NCBI RefSeq assembly: GCF_963924675.1
Contig: NC_089220.1
Coordinates: 56,058,639 to 56,122,638 of the forward strand
Source: Phocoena phocoena
Taxonomy: Eukaryota; Chordata; Mammalia; Artiodactyla; Phocoenidae
Reading direction: 5' to 3'
Length of the DNA: 64,000 nucleotides
Of the stretch, positions 36,421 to 49,239 are shown one piece after another. The notes beneath the pieces were generated by a model. That model was not told where the DNA came from, did no database searches, and saw nothing but the letters and a program-made list of their open reading frames with translations. A program made the position numbers and the translations under genes. How positions within the stretch are numbered: position 1 is the stretch's first letter; every line of letters starts with the position of its first letter.

Positions 36421-36879
36421 TTTGCTTAATTTACTGTGTTTGGGGTCTCCTTTCACAGGCTGCAGGTTCATAGTTCCCATTGTTTTTGATGTCTGCACCC
36501 AGTGGCTAAGGTTGTTTCAGTGGGTTCTGTAGGCTTGCTGGTGGATAGGACTAGTTCCTGTTTTCTGGTGGATGCGGCTGGACCTTGTCTTTCTGGTCAG
36601 CAGGACCACGTCCAGTGGTGTGTTTGGGGATGTCTTTGACTTTATTATGATTTTAAGCAGCCTCTCTGCTAATGTGTAGGGTTGTGTTTCTGTCTTACTA
36701 ACTGTTTCGCATAGGGTGTCCAGCACTGTAGCTTGCTGGTCATTGAGTGGAGCTGGGTCTTAGAGTTGAGATGGAAATCTCTGGGAGATTTTTGCCGTTT
36801 GATACTACATGGAACTGGGAGGTCTTGGGTGCACGAATATCTTGAAGTTGACTCTCCCACCTCAGAGGCACAGGCCTGA

Positions 36880-37083
36880 TAACCGGCCAGAACACCAAGA
36901 CCCTGTCAACCACACGGCCAGATACATGGGAAGTTTCTTGCATTTTGGGAAGTCTGACATCTTCTGCCAGCGTTCAGTAGGTGTTCTGTAGGAGTTGTTC
37001 CACATGCAGATGAATTTCTGATGTATTTGTGGGGAGGAAGGTGATCTCCACATCTTGCTCCTCTGCCATCTTGAATGTCTCCC
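36880..37083 (-). promoter_or_regulatory. L1 5' UTR start (internal promoter region)
   Basis: The far 5' end of the L1 reads gggagacattcaagatggca (37083 downward), then the cctccccacaaatacatca block. L1 transcription starts from an internal promoter in this UTR. Activity here cannot be judged from sequence alone. Confidence 0.7.
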
Positions 37084-37097
37084 AGTTTGGACCTTTT

Positions 37098-40000
37098 AAT
37101 GCCCTACTCCTATCTTGCTCCTTCTGACTTCCTGAATACCACTGGTAACCACTAGTTTGTGTCTATATCTGTGAGTCTTTTTCTGTTTTATTTATTTATT
37201 TATTATTTTTTAGATTATATTGGATATAAGTGATTACAGAGTATTTGTTTTTCTCTGACTTATTTCACTAAGCAGTATATACTCCAGGCCCATACATGTT
37301 GTTGCAAATGACAAAATTTTATTATTTTTTATGACCAAGTATACTCCATTATATATATATTCCACATCTTCTTTATCCATTTTTTTGTTGATGAACTCTT
37401 AGGTTTGCTTCCGTATCTTGGGAATTGTAAACAATGCTGCTGCTGTGAACATTGGGGTACATGTATATTTTCAAAATAGTCTTTTCATTTACTTAGAAAT
37501 ATACACAGGACTGGAATTGCTGGATCATATGGTACTACTTTATTTAGTTTTCTGAGGAACCTCCATACTGTTTGCCATAATGGCTATACCAGTTTAAATT
37601 TCCTCTGGCACTGTACAAGGGTTCCCTTTTCTCCACATTCTTGTGCACATTTGTGGTCTTTTTGATGAAAGCCATTCTGACAAGTGTAAGGCAGTAGCTC
37701 ATTGTGGTTTTGACTTGCATTTCCCTGATGATCCGCAATGTTGAGCCTCTTTCATATGCTTGCTGTCCATCTACATGTCTTCTTTGCAAAAATGTCTGTT
37801 GAGGTCTTTCACCCAATCTTTAATCCAATTATTCTTTCTGTTGTTGTTGTTGCTTTTTTTTTTTTATTGAGTTGTATCAGCTGTTTACCTATTTTTGATA
37901 ATAACCCCTTTCAGTGATATCATTTGCAAATATTTTCTCTCAGTCAGTAGGTTGTCTTTTCATCTTGTCAGTGGATTCCTTTGCTGTGCAAAAGCTTTTA
38001 TGTTTAATGAGGTCCCATTTGTTTATTTGTTTTTTTCCTTTTTTGTCTTTTGCCTTAGGAGACAAACCCAAAAAATTTTCTACAATTTATGTCAGTGTTC
38101 TGCCTATGTTTTCTTCTAGGAGTTTTATGGTTTCCAATCTTACATTTAGGTCTTTAATTCATTTTGCTTTTATTTTTCTACATGGTGTGAGAAAATGTTC
38201 TAATCTTATTCTTTTACGTGTAGCTGTCCAGTTTTTCCAGCACCGGTTATTGAAGAGTCTGTCTTTTCCCCATTTTACATTCTTGCCAACTTTATTGTAG
38301 ATTAATCTTAAGTGTGTGAGTTTATTTCTGGGCTGTCTATTCTGTTCTGTTTATTTATATTTCTGTTTTTGTGCTAGTACCATACTGTTTTGATTATTGT
38401 AGCTTTGTAGTATAGTTGGAAGTCAGGGAGCATGATTCCTCCAGCTCTGCTCTTGTTTCTCAAGAATGCTTCAGCTATTCAGGGTCTTTTGTGTTTCCAT
38501 GCAAATTTTAAGAGTATTTGTTCTAGCATGAAAAATGCCATTGGTATTTTGATAAGGGTTGCATTTAATCTCTAGCTTGCCTTGTGGACTGTCATCATTT
38601 TAACAAAATTAATTCTTCCAATCCATGAGCATGATATATCTTTCAGTCTGTTTGTGTCATCTTCAATTTATTTCATCAGTGTCTTACCTCCTTAGTTAGA
38701 TTTATTGGTAGGTATTTGATTATCTTTGAAATGATTGTAAATGGGGTTGTTTTCTTACTTTCTCTTTTTGATAGCTTGTGGTTAGTGTATAGAAGTTCAC
38801 CAGATTTCTGTGTAATAATTTTGTATCCTGCAACTTTACCAAATTCATTTATGAGCTCTAGTAGTTTTTTGGTGACATCTTTAAAATTGTGTATGTATAG
38901 TATCATGTCATCTGTAAACAGCTGCAGTTTTACTTTTTCCTTTACAATTTGGATTCCTTTTATTTCTTTTTCTTGTCTGATTGCTGTGTCTAGGACTTCC
39001 AATACTATGTTTAATAAAAGTGGAGAGAGTGACTCTCCTTTTCTTGTTCCTGATCTTAGAGAAAATGCTTTCAACTTTTCATCGTTGAGTAGATTTTTAT
39101 CTATGCTTTCAACTTTTCATCGTTGAGTAGATTTTTATCTATGCTTTCAACTTTTCATCATTGAGTAGATTTTTATCTATTGGTTTATCATATATGACCT
39201 CCATTACGTTGAGGTATGTTCTTTCTATACTTTCTTTGTGGAGAATTATTATTATAAATAGATGCTGAATTTTGTCAAATGCTTTTTCTATATCTTTGAG
39301 ATGACCATATGATTTTTATTCAGTTTGTTAATATGTTATATAACATTGATTGATTTGCACATATTGAACCATCCTTGCATCCCTGGGATAAAACCCCATT
39401 TGATCATGGTGTGTGATCATTTTAATGTATTAACAAACATTTAGTTTGTTGACGTTTTGTTGGGGATTTTTGCATCTATCAATATGTTATTAGTGATATT
39501 GGCCTGTAATTTTCTTTTTTTGTGATATTGTTGCTTTTGGTATCAGAGTTATGCTGGCCTTGTAGAATAGATTCTGAAGCATTCCTTACTCTGCAGTTAT
39601 TTTGGAGTATTTTGAGAAGGATAGATGTTAACTCTTCTTTAGATGTTTGGTAGAATTCAGCTGTGAAGCCATTAGGTCCTGACTTTGTTGTTATTGGGAG
39701 TTCTTTTATTACTGATTCAATTTCACTACAGGTCGTGGTCTGTTCATGTTTTTTATTTCTTTCAGATTCAATCTTGGGAGACTTTACATTTCTAGAAATT
39801 TGTCCATTTCTTTTGGTTGTCCATTTTATTGGTGTATAGTTGTTTGTAGTAATCTCTTATGAGCCTTTGTATTTCTGTGGTGTTGGTTGTAATTTCTTTT
39901 TCATGTCTGATTTTATTGATTTGGGCCCTCTCTCTTCTTTTCTTCATGAGTCAGGCTAATGGTTTATCAATTTTGTTTATCTTTTCAAAGAACCAGCGCT

Positions 40001-40110
40001 TTGTTTCATTAATCTTTTCTATTGTTTTTTGAGTCGGTTTTTCATTTATTTCTGCTCTTATCTTCATGATTTCTTTCCTTCATTAACTTTGAGTTTTATT
40101 ATACTGGTTC
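37098..40110 (-). mobile_element. Old L1 (continuation of 31120-31316): 3' UTR and ORF2
   Basis: Diverged L1 from just after the duplication to about 40110, in the same order as the younger copy but with many stops. Open pieces of ORF2 remain at 37816-37544 (C-terminal region) and 39074-38676 (RT palm, active site as FTDD). A 38-bp unit is present three times at 39066-39179. Confidence 0.9.
39066..39179. repeat. 38-bp unit in three tandem copies inside L1 ORF2
   Basis: The unit begins tgctttcaacttttcatcgt and starts at 39066, 39104 and 39142. The first two copies are identical; the third differs at one base (cat-c-g against cat-c-a). The corresponding place in the L1 copies near 9930 and 33560 has one copy of the tttcagtttttcaccattga block, so this is a local triplication after insertion. 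Confidence 0.95.
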
Positions 40111-40112
40111 AC

Positions 40113-40585
40113 ATTTTAAAATATATATTATATATAATGACATTGGACAAAGGGAGAACTATTAACATTGCCTTTAGATATAAAATAATTGTTTAAAAAT
40201 CAAATTTATGTACATTATTTATTACAGATATAAATAAGGAGTGAGAACTTAGATGGAACTTAATATAACATTAAAAATAAATAAGTATGAAATGTCCATA
40301 AACATGCAAATGTATAAAACTTAAATATAAGAAAAAAAGTTAAAAGTTGAATATACGTTTTATCTTGTAATTTAAGTCTTATCAATTTAATAGCAAATAA
40401 AGAAATTACAATATCTATGGAATGTCTTACATTAATATAAATATATATAGACTATATATGTACATATACACATATACCTATATTTAGACACATTATTTGT
40501 GGTATTTTTCTGGCAAATCTCTGAATTAATATAAGATATTCTATATATAAATATACAAATATAGTATTTGAGGGTACAAAATATC

Positions 40586-40618
<33 letters not shown>

Positions 40619-40813
40619 TGCACACAAACAAATTTTAAGAACAGGAAACATTCAACTAGTATTACACGTAGTTACTGTGATTTATATATTATATGTAATT
40701 TTATATTTCCTCCTATTCCAATATATAAGTAGATAGTTTACGTGAATATAGGTTTCCCAAAAGAAAAACATGTGAAAAACATTCATAATATTAGTGAGTT
40801 CAAAATGCAAGCA
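40113..40813. other. AT-rich stretch with TA/CA microsatellite
   Basis: No gene is visible. A (TA)n run joins a (CA)n run at about 40586-40619, and TA-rich sequence fills 40430-40580. The minus-strand frame of 63 codons here is read from these repeats. Confidence 0.7.
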
Positions 40814-41115
40814 GGGGCTTCCCTGGTGGTGCAGTGGTTAAGGACCCACCTGCCAGTGCAGGGGACACGGGTTCAAGCCCTGGTCCAGAAAGATCCCACA
40901 TGCCGCGTAGCAACTAAGCCCCCAAGCCACAACTACTAAAGCCCACATGCGTAGAGCCCGTCTCTGCAACAAGAGAAGCCATTGCAATGAGAAGGCCTCA
41001 CACCATAACAAAGAGTAGTCCCTGCTCCCACAACTAAGGAAAGTCCACACACAGCAGTGAAGACCAACACAGCCAAAAATAAATAAATATAAATAAAATA
41101 AAAAACAACAAAAAA
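40814..41115 (+). mobile_element. Longer CHR-type SINE with exact 13-bp duplication
   Basis: Starts ggggcttccctggtggtgca, includes the cacaactactaaagcccac and gcaacaagagaagccattgc blocks of the longer type, and ends in an A-rich aataaataaat tail. The flanks caaaatgcaagca at 40801-40813 and 41116-41128 match exactly. The 104-codon minus-strand frame over it is a SINE artefact. Confidence 0.96.
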
Positions 41116-41459
41116 CAAAATGCAAGCAAAACTTGAATAAAATGCTAAACATTATTTAGCATTCAACGTAGAGAATAATTGAGGTTTAAGTGATAACTGT
41201 ACTTTTATAAACTGCTGTTTGGAGTATAAATTGCTACTAATTGTTTGTGCTATTTTTTCCCAAATAATAATCTAAATTTTTAAATAGTCCAAAAGTCTTA
41301 TATTTATTTTTCACAAAATGACTATCTCTCACTTTGAAGAATAAATCTATTGGTATAAAGATTATTTGAAATGTAATATCTACAAATTATAGCCCTTTAC
41401 CTTTGAAAATTTTAAAGAGAGATACTCTTAATTGGAAGAGAAAACATTTCAATAGATTT

Positions 41460-42650
41460 AAGGAACGTGTCTGTTTTCCAATTAATAGAAATTAGGGTTC
41501 TTGGAGAAATAGGTGATTCTATTGCTGGGGCAGGGAAAATACATCATGAACCTGCTCTGGTAGCAGAAAGTATAGAAGTGCTCAAAACATATTGAGGACA
41601 TTTCAGAAGGACATAAAAGTCAACTTGAGGAGGTTCCCATTGGTATTAGTTTGAGTAACTAAATGAATAGTGTTAATAATTAATTATATAGCACGTTAGA
41701 TTCAAAAACAAAAACAAGAACTACATGTCCATACCTATACAAAAATATAAATACCTAAGTAGATAAGAAGGAAAGTAGATAAAAACAGAGAGAGACAGAC
41801 AGACAGTAGATAGATGACACAAAATACACAGACAGATAATAGATGTAGATAGACAGTGGTAAGAAAGGAAAAATATTGTTTACAATCAAATTTTTGCACT
41901 GTCTTGCAATAATTATAATAATATTGTTTTAGAGATTAATTAACAGATGCTAAAATAATTTGCTGCCAGTTCCATGGGGAACAGCTATTAACACAATTTA
42001 AAAATCTCTCTAAATAGATTCTATATCAATCACAAAGGTTAAACTCTACTTTTTCCATGGAGTAATCTGGACTTTATTAGATCAAGATTATTTTAATCAA
42101 GTGATCAGATTTAATTTTACCAATAATGAGACAAACTAATAGCTCATGCCTCTTGGTGTGACCACTGATAAAGGCAATATATCGATTATGTAATATTACT
42201 GCCAAGAATGTATAATCTGAAACTCTTCATGAAGAAACAATAAGTTAAACCCAAATTGAGGGTTATGAAATTCATTGCTTACGAATGCTGAAGTCTGGAA
42301 AGACAAGGGAAGAATGAACAGCTCCAAATTAAATGAGACTAAAAAGTTATTACAACTAAATGCAATGTTTTATTATGTTTTGAATCCAGAATCAGGGAAG
42401 GAAAAAAAAGTATTACAAAGGGAACTATTATTATGAATGGTGAGGTTGATTCTGTACTATATGTTAGATAAAGCTATTGTGTTGATGTTATATTCACTGA
42501 CTTTTAAAATCTACTAAGATTATTAAGTGAAATATTAGGAAAGATCTGCTGAAATAGGTTAGTGATCATGATATCTGCGACTTGGTCTCAAATAGTTTGG
42601 CAAAGACTACACACATAAACAAACACAGAAACAAACCTAAAATTCAAAGC
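41460..42650 (+). mobile_element. Ancient L1M/L1ME 3' end
   Basis: Blocks ttcccattggtattagtttgagtaa (41634-41658) and aaacccaaattgagggttatgaaa (42246-42269) parallel those of the other L1M 3' ends here. A degenerate GATA/GACA tract (41780-41860) lies inside it. No frame. Confidence 0.6.
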
Positions 42651-44910
42651 AGCTATGCTATATTAATGTAAAAATAAATATCATGTAAACACGTATATAA
42701 TGTAATGTACCATCAGATAATTATGTAATGCTTTGTATATTGATATATGTTAATATATTATTACATTAATATATATCTCCTGTGGTGTAAGTTATGTACC
42801 GAATTTTATAATGTTATATACTTTATAAATAAATATAGAAACAAATATGACAACTTATAATCTTAGGTTAAAAACACAATATTTTATCATAATCTTTCAG
42901 ATTTTCTGCTGATATGAAAGGATTATTTTCAAAATATTTTATAAATAGGTCAGGAGAGAAAAGGAAGAGTTGAATTATAAGTGGAATATTGATGAAGATT
43001 TCAGCTTTTTTATAAGTTTTGTTATCTTCAAATTTTCTGAAATATTTACATATTACTTTATTAAAATAGTTTTATGAAAGGAATAGTTTCTCTCTTTTTA
43101 TCATGCCTAAATTATAAGTCTGTTTCTATGCATCATCAAATTTCCATAAAAGTAATGTTATATGCAGTTTCAAATTCCTTATTTTCTGTTGTCTCTTCAT
43201 CCCACTGCACTCTGGGTTCTGCCTTACATATTCTGCTTAAAATGCTCTCACTAGTTCTTATAAGTGACCTCCTATCACTTCACCCAAATTGCTTTCCTAG
43301 TTGGTATAGTAATTTCAGATGCACTTTCCTCCATCAAATCATATGACTTGTATTGGATAAAATAAACATATTTCAGAGAAAAGAAAATTAGGGGAAGCAA
43401 TTTGATGATATATAAATATATGTGAATATTATACATACATACATGTATACATATATGTATGTATATAACGTATGTATACATAAACTATAGTGTCAAATAT
43501 TTTGAATTTAGAAAAAAATTTAATGAACCTAATTACTGATATTAAATAATTACCAGAAGAGGGTAAATCATCTTTTGTATTTACAAGGTATATTATACAT
43601 TTTCAAGCAAAATATAAGCCAGTACGTTTTGTTTAACATTTTAAATGAGCAAAAGCAATTAGAAGGTAGTTTCAGAATGTGGATTTGTTGTGCTTCCCAA
43701 TTACAAGAGACAGTTTTATTAGGAAAAAGCAGGGAAAATAATATTACGGAAGAAACTTTTAGTTTTCAGCCATAAATTTGCTGTAAAAAATTTGGTGTAT
43801 TATCCTTAACATCTATTCTTAAAAGCTAGATCTATGTTTGCCAACATTTAATTTAAATTATATTTAGACTACTATATGATTTTTTATTACATATACCATT
43901 AATTAATATATTTAACATAAATAATAATTGATTGTCTTTTATTGGAAGTTATGCAAAGTTCTGATGTGGATATTCAAAATTGAAAAAAAATGTTAAAGTC
44001 CACTATATTTGCTGTTTCTCTTTTGACTATGAAACTTTGCCGAAAGTATTTTATATTTTATCACAATGCAAATGAAAAACTAAAAATATATAACAAATGC
44101 AGAATCACAAACATGTCAAGTAATCATTCCCCTGATTCCAGAAACTATAGTATTATTTAGTTGCTATTACCTCCCACTGTATATGTCCATTCTATGAACA
44201 TGTATTACTTCATGTGGTGGGCCTAATGGAACAATTGTTAAATGTTCTATAATGTCAAATGGGTGAATTTCAATGTTATATTATTAGGGGAAACAGCCTT
44301 TGAAGATGTCTCAGAAATGATAAATAATATTCGGCCTGTATTGGATACATTATGGAGTCTACACATTTCAGCTTTAGAACACTGAATAAGAAAGCCAAAG
44401 AGTAGTTTTGAACCCCATATGGGCTGCTAATAACAATTTGTTTTATATTCCAAGTTGAAGCCCTGACCTAAACACGACATCTCAAGTTTATTCCACAAGT
44501 AGATAGACACAATGGGATATAGTATGTATTCATTTCTTATTCCTGCCATATCTACTTGCCACAAGCTCAGTAGTCCCTGATGTCACTGTTTCCATGCTGG
44601 CTGTCATCAGGGGGCTATCCTTAGCACCAAGAGCCTTCTCACCCTTTTTTGTGTTTTGACACTACATCTCAGAGCCTGCAATAATTCATCAAACCTATCT
44701 CAAGATAATTATACCTAAATTCTGTGATGTATTGTTACCAAATATTTCTTTTTATGAAAAATTTGCTGAATTTACTAGTTTCTACTGTTTATACATAAAT
44801 ATCAAACAAGGCAAGTGAATGAATTTTTAATTTTTTTATGAAAATGTTCTTTGTAAAACAAAGGGTGTATATATCATAGAGTATATTTTAGTTAACAAAT
44901 TAATTTTTTA
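42651..44910. other. Very AT-rich stretch, no gene recognised
   Basis: TA-rich runs at 42720-42780 and ATGT/ATAC-rich, partly palindromic sequence at 43418-43490. 43190-43330 is less AT-rich and may be an L2-like remnant. 44500-44700 has a faint resemblance to MLT1-type LTRs. The 90-codon frame at 43074-43346 has no domain. Confidence 0.5.
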
Positions 44911-44914
44911 AAAG

Positions 44915-45597
44915 TATAACTTCATTCTGCTTCTGGCAAATATGGAGTAACAGGGACAAGATTTACATTCCCACCTGAAAAAATATATATATGAAGCAAT
45001 AATTTCCAAGATATTAAACATCAGGCAAAGAAGGACATTGATAGCTGAGTCACAGAAAGCAAACAAATCATGGCCATGATTTCATCACTTATGTATTAGA
45101 TAGTCCAGGCACAGCCAAGAAATCATCCTGAGTTGAAGAGATGTGTCTGAGAACCTTGGGGAGGCCAAGAAGATAGAGCTTGTATGGGAGAGTAATAGGA
45201 GGAAAGAGTGGTGCATAGAGAATCCTTTACAATTCTGAATGGGTTCCCTCCTTCTTGATTTTAGTTAATTAATTATCAGTGTATGTATGTAAAGAAATCA
45301 CTCAAGGCAGGGGATAGAACTATCTGAAAGGATTAGAGTAAATAATCTGTAGAGCTTACTCAGTGCTGGGAATAGTTACTGATCTCAGCAGCCTGATGAA
45401 AATCCTCTTAATTCCTGGGGCATCAGGTGGAATAATGAGCATAGTTTTGTCTCAGCATAAAATTGTTCAGAGTAAATATTGCTCTGATCTCACATAATAA
45501 ACGTTAAGAACAATACTCCCCCCCCAAAAAATTAAAATTGATCCAGAAATAAAACAGGTGACAGAATTAGTATACAAAGACATTAACACAGTTAAAA
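44915..45597 (+). mobile_element. Old L1M: 5' UTR and ORF1-like start
   Basis: Begins with an L1M/HAL1-type head (ttctgcttctggcaaatatg) and reaches gtatacaaagacattaacac just before the inserted younger L1. It resumes at 47251 with ttatcatattctatatgacc, the next part in L1M order. Confidence 0.65.
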
Positions 45598-45731
45598 TAA
45601 GTTCATTTGTACACTTTTATTCCCACATATAAGCAATATCATATATTTGTCTTTCTCTGTCTGACTTCACTCAGTATGACAATCACTAGGTCCATCCATA
45701 CTGCAGCAATGGCATTATTTTGTTCTTTTTT

Positions 45732-45934
45732 TTTTTTTTTTTGCGGTATGCGGGCTTCTCACTGTTGTGGCCTCTCCCATTGTGGAGCACAGGCTCCAGA
45801 CGCACAGGCTCAGCGGCCATGGCTCACAGGCCTAGCAGCTCCATGGCATGTGGGATCTTCCCATACCGGGTCACGAACTCGTGTCCCCTGCATCGGCAGG
45901 CAGACTCTCAACCACTGTGCCACCAGGGAAGCCC
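45732..45934 (-). mobile_element. CHR-type SINE inside the inverted L1
   Basis: Reverse orientation: T run, then the SINE body ending ...accagggaagccc. A 16-bp duplication tattttgttctttttt lies at 45716-45731 and 45935-45950, within L1 ORF2 sequence. Frames of 69-138 codons across it are artefacts. Confidence 0.95.
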
Positions 45935-46327
45935 TATTTTGTTCTTTTTTATGGCTGAGTAATATTCCATTGTATATATGTACCACATCTTCTTTATCCA
46001 TTCCTCTGTTGATGGACATTTAGATTGTTTCTATGTCCTGGCTATTGTAAATAGTGCTACAATGAACATTGGGGTGCATGTATCTTTTCGAATTGTGGTT
46101 TTCTCCAGATATGTGCACAGGAGTGGGATTGCTGGATCATATAGTAGCTCTATTTTTCGTTTTTTAAGGAACCTCGTAATGTTCTCCATAGACGCTGTAC
46201 CAGTTTACATTCCCACTAACAGTATAGGAGGGTTCCCTTTTCTCCACACCCTCTCCAGCATGTATTGTTCATAGACTTTTTGATGATGGCAGTTCTGACC
46301 TGTGTGAGGTGATCTTATTGTATTTTT

Positions 46328-46525
46328 TTTTTTTTAATATTTATTTTATTAATTTATTTGGTTGCACCAGGTCTTAGTTGTGGCAGGCGGGCTCCTTAGT
46401 TGTGATGTGGGAACTTTTAGTTGCGGCATGAATGTGGGATCTAGTTCCCTGACCAGGGATCGAACCCGGGCCCCCTGCTTTGGGAGCACGGAGTCTCAGC
46501 CACTGCGCCACCAGGGAAGTCCCTC
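46328..46525 (-). mobile_element. Older CHR/Bov-tA-like SINE inside the inverted L1
   Basis: Reverse orientation, with an intact B box (ggttcgatccc on the minus strand) and a different, shorter body than the 200-bp type (gtgatgtgggaacttttagt). A duplication attgtattttt lies at 46317-46327 and 46526-46536. Confidence 0.93.
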
Positions 46526-47666
46526 ATTGTATTTTTGATTTCCATTTTGCTGATGATTAGTAATGTTGAGCATATTTTTATGTGCTTTTTGGCCATCTGT
46601 ATGTCTTCTTTGGAGAAATGTCTATTTAGATCTTTGCCCATTTTTTGATTGGGTTGTCTCTGTTTTTTTTTTTATTGAGCTGTATGAGCAGTTTGTATTG
46701 TATAAATCCCTTGTCAATTGCTTCATTTGCAAATATTTTCTCCCATTCTGAAGTTTGTCTTTTCATTTTGTTTATGGTTTCCTTCGCTATGCAAAAGCTT
46801 TTAAATTTAATTAGGTCCCATTTGTTTATTTTTGTCTCTATTTTCATTACTCTAGGAGGTGAATCATTGAAAAAGATCTTGCTGTGACTTACGTCAAAGA
46901 GTGTTCTGCCTATGTTTTCCTCTAAGAATTTTATAATACCCAGCCTAGTTACAGATGTAAAAAACAAACTTATGGTTACCAGGGGGCAAGGAGGGTGGAC
47001 AAATTGGAAGATTGGGATTGACATATACACACTACTATATATAAAATAGATAATCAACAAGGACCTACTGTATAGCACAGGGAACTCTACTCAGTACTGT
47101 GTAAAGAGCTAAATGGGAAAAGAATCTACAAAAGAGTGGATATATGTATATGTATAACTGATTCACTTTGCTGTACACCTGAAACTAACACAACATTGTA
47201 AATCAAATACTTCAATAAAAATTTTTACAAAATTAATAAAACAGGTAAAATTATCATATTCTATATGACCAAGAGCTAAAGGAAGATTAAATATAGAGTA
47301 GGTACCTGAATATATTTAAAAGATCTATATCTTACCTTAGAGATAAAAAATTTTGTTTGATGTGAAAAACAGATATGTAATAAAATTAATTAGATATTTC
47401 AGAGCAAAAGATTAGTGAATCTGACAACATGACAACAAAAACCATACACAATTAAAAATAGAAAAAGAGACTGGAAAAAAAATGAACAGAAATTCAGTGA
47501 AATGTGAAGACAAAACATGTAGACTAAGGTAACTGGAGTCACAAAAGAAGGTTGGGGACTGGAGGAGAGGCAGAAAATATACTAAAGAAAATAATGGCTA
47601 TATTTTTTCTGTATTTGGTGAAATCTTATAACCCATGGATCCATGAGCTCAATAAAATATGAAATA

Positions 47667-47874
47667 GGGCTTCCCTGGTGGCACAGTGGTTGAGAGTCCG
47701 CCTGCCGATGCAGGGGACACGGGTTCATGCCCCGGTCCGGGAAGATCCCACATGCCGCAGAGCGGCTGGGCCCGTGAGCCATGGCCGCTGAGCCTGCGTA
47801 TCCGGAGCCTGTGCTCCACAACGGGAGAGGCCACAGCAGTGAGGGGCCTGCGTACCGCAAAAAAAAAAAAAAAA
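47667..47874 (+). mobile_element. CHR-type SINE in the old L1M
   Basis: gggcttccctggtggcacag head, 200-bp-type body, A tail of 16 nt ending at 47874. No convincing target duplication. Frames of 60-104 codons on both strands are SINE artefacts. Confidence 0.95.
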
Positions 47875-49034
47875 GACATAAACTAAAGCTAGGCACTTCT
47901 TAATCAAATTGCTTATAACTCATAATAAAAATGAAATTTTAAAAGCAACCAGAAAAACAGAAAGACACAAGACACATAGAGGAACAATGAGAATGAAAGA
48001 GTGTTTCTTATCAGAAACAACAGAAACTAGAAAACATTGGAGCAATATCTTTAAAGAACTGAAAGGAAGAAACAAAAAGAAGTAAACAAAAAAAGTCAAC
48101 CTAGAATTGTATACCCAGACTTTTATAGGTATGCAAATGACAAAATCAGTAGCCACCAGTCATTCTACAATTTCTGTATGAAAAACATAAAGGAAAATCC
48201 TTTAGGCAGAAGGAACATGGTAACATATTGAACTCTGCACCTACAAAAGAAATGAAGAATTTCAGATTGTAATTATGAGTATCACTATTAAAGACTATTT
48301 TTTTAAGAATTATAAAAAATCATATAAAATTTAAATTGTCTAAAAAACTAAACTAAAAGCTATAGATTGTTAGATTGGATTCAAAATATGCAACTCTCTA
48401 CAGAAAATAAGACTTTCACTTTGTAAAAACAAAGAGCTTAAAGTAAAGGATGGATAATGACATACTGATAATAATTATATTAATCTAAAGAAAACTGATA
48501 TTAACCGAAAGAAAGCTGAAGAGGCTATATTAACACCCAACAAGTTTTATTTTAGAGAAAAAATATTACCAGAGATAAAAAGTATCATATAATAATAAAT
48601 AATGTGTCAATTCATCAAGTGGATGTAACAATTCTAAATAATATGCACATAATGACAGAGCCTCAAATTATGTGAAGCAAACACTGATAGAATTTCAAGG
48701 AGAAATACATGAATCCAAAGTTATATTTAGTTTTCAATACTTCTATTTCAATAATTGTTAGAAAAAGACAGAAAATCAGTAAGAATATAGGATGCATGAA
48801 GCTTACTATCGACAAACATGATGATGTTTATAGGAAAGTTCATTTGATTATAGTAGAACACATTATTTTCAAGCACAAATGAAACATTTTACCAAGATAT
48901 ACCTAACTGAGGGTAGTAAAACGAGTCTCGGTAAATTTAAAAATAATCGATTCATATAAACTATATTCTTTGAACACAATAGAGATAAATTAAAAATCAA
49001 TAACAGATATGTATCTTTAAAATTCCCAAATATT

Positions 49035-49239
49035 GGGCTTCCCTGGTGGCGCAGTGGTTGAGAGTCCGCCTGCCGATGCAGGGGACACGGGTTCGTGCCC
49101 TGGTCCGGGAAGATCCCACATGCCGCAGAGTGGCTGGGCCTGTGAGCCATGGCCGCTGAGCCTGCGCGTCCGGAGCCTGTGCTCTGCAACGGGAGGGGCC
49201 ACAGCAGTGAGAGGCCCGCGTACCGCAAAAAAAAAAAAA
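49035..49239 (+). mobile_element. CHR-type SINE with exact 16-bp duplication
   Basis: Near-consensus copy with head gggcttccctggtggcgcag. The flanks aaaattcccaaatatt at 49019-49034 and 49240-49255 match exactly, so it is among the younger insertions. Target is old L1M ORF2 sequence. Confidence 0.97.

Larger units (their letters stand above)
31317..37083 (-). mobile_element. Near full-length L1 (5.8 kb) with 14-bp target duplication
   Basis: On the minus strand the order is: 5' UTR (from 37083, gggagacattcaagatggca), ORF1 (36420-35548), ORF2 (about 35480-32065), 3' UTR and T-rich/A tail near 31317-31330. The flanks agtttggacctttt at 31303-31316 and 37084-37097 match exactly. It is the most complete L1 in the window, yet both ORFs are damaged, so it is not active. 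It entered an older L1, the two halves of which flank it. Confidence 0.95.
45598..47240 (+). mobile_element. 5'-inverted (twin-primed) L1 carrying two SINEs
   Basis: The 3' part lies on the plus strand (about 46945-47230, gttaccagggggcaagg to acttcaataaaaa). The earlier part, ORF2 to the 3' UTR, lies inverted on the minus strand (45598-46944). The two parts adjoin in L1 coordinates: the inverted part ends at ...caaatgaactta and the direct part starts soon after it. Flanks acagttaaaa (45588-45597) and acaggtaaaa (47241-47250) form a duplication with one mismatch. Two SINEs interrupt the inverted part. A broken ORF2 piece is open at 47078-46626 (150 codons). Confidence 0.85.

Noticed and set aside
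35920..36498. 192-codon coiled-coil frame as a host protein
   Set aside because: It is the first part of L1 ORF1 and continues in the same register to 35548 after a stop.
39066..39179. CRISPR-like direct repeats
   Set aside because: The three 38-bp units are directly adjacent with no spacers, lie in an L1, and the genome is mammalian.
47582..47907. Frames of 60-104 codons on both strands with similar proteins at 5327, 15473, 45607, 48869, 55163 and 58052
   Set aside because: All are readings through CHR SINEs; the shared peptide is the translated SINE and the Lys or Phe runs are its A tail.
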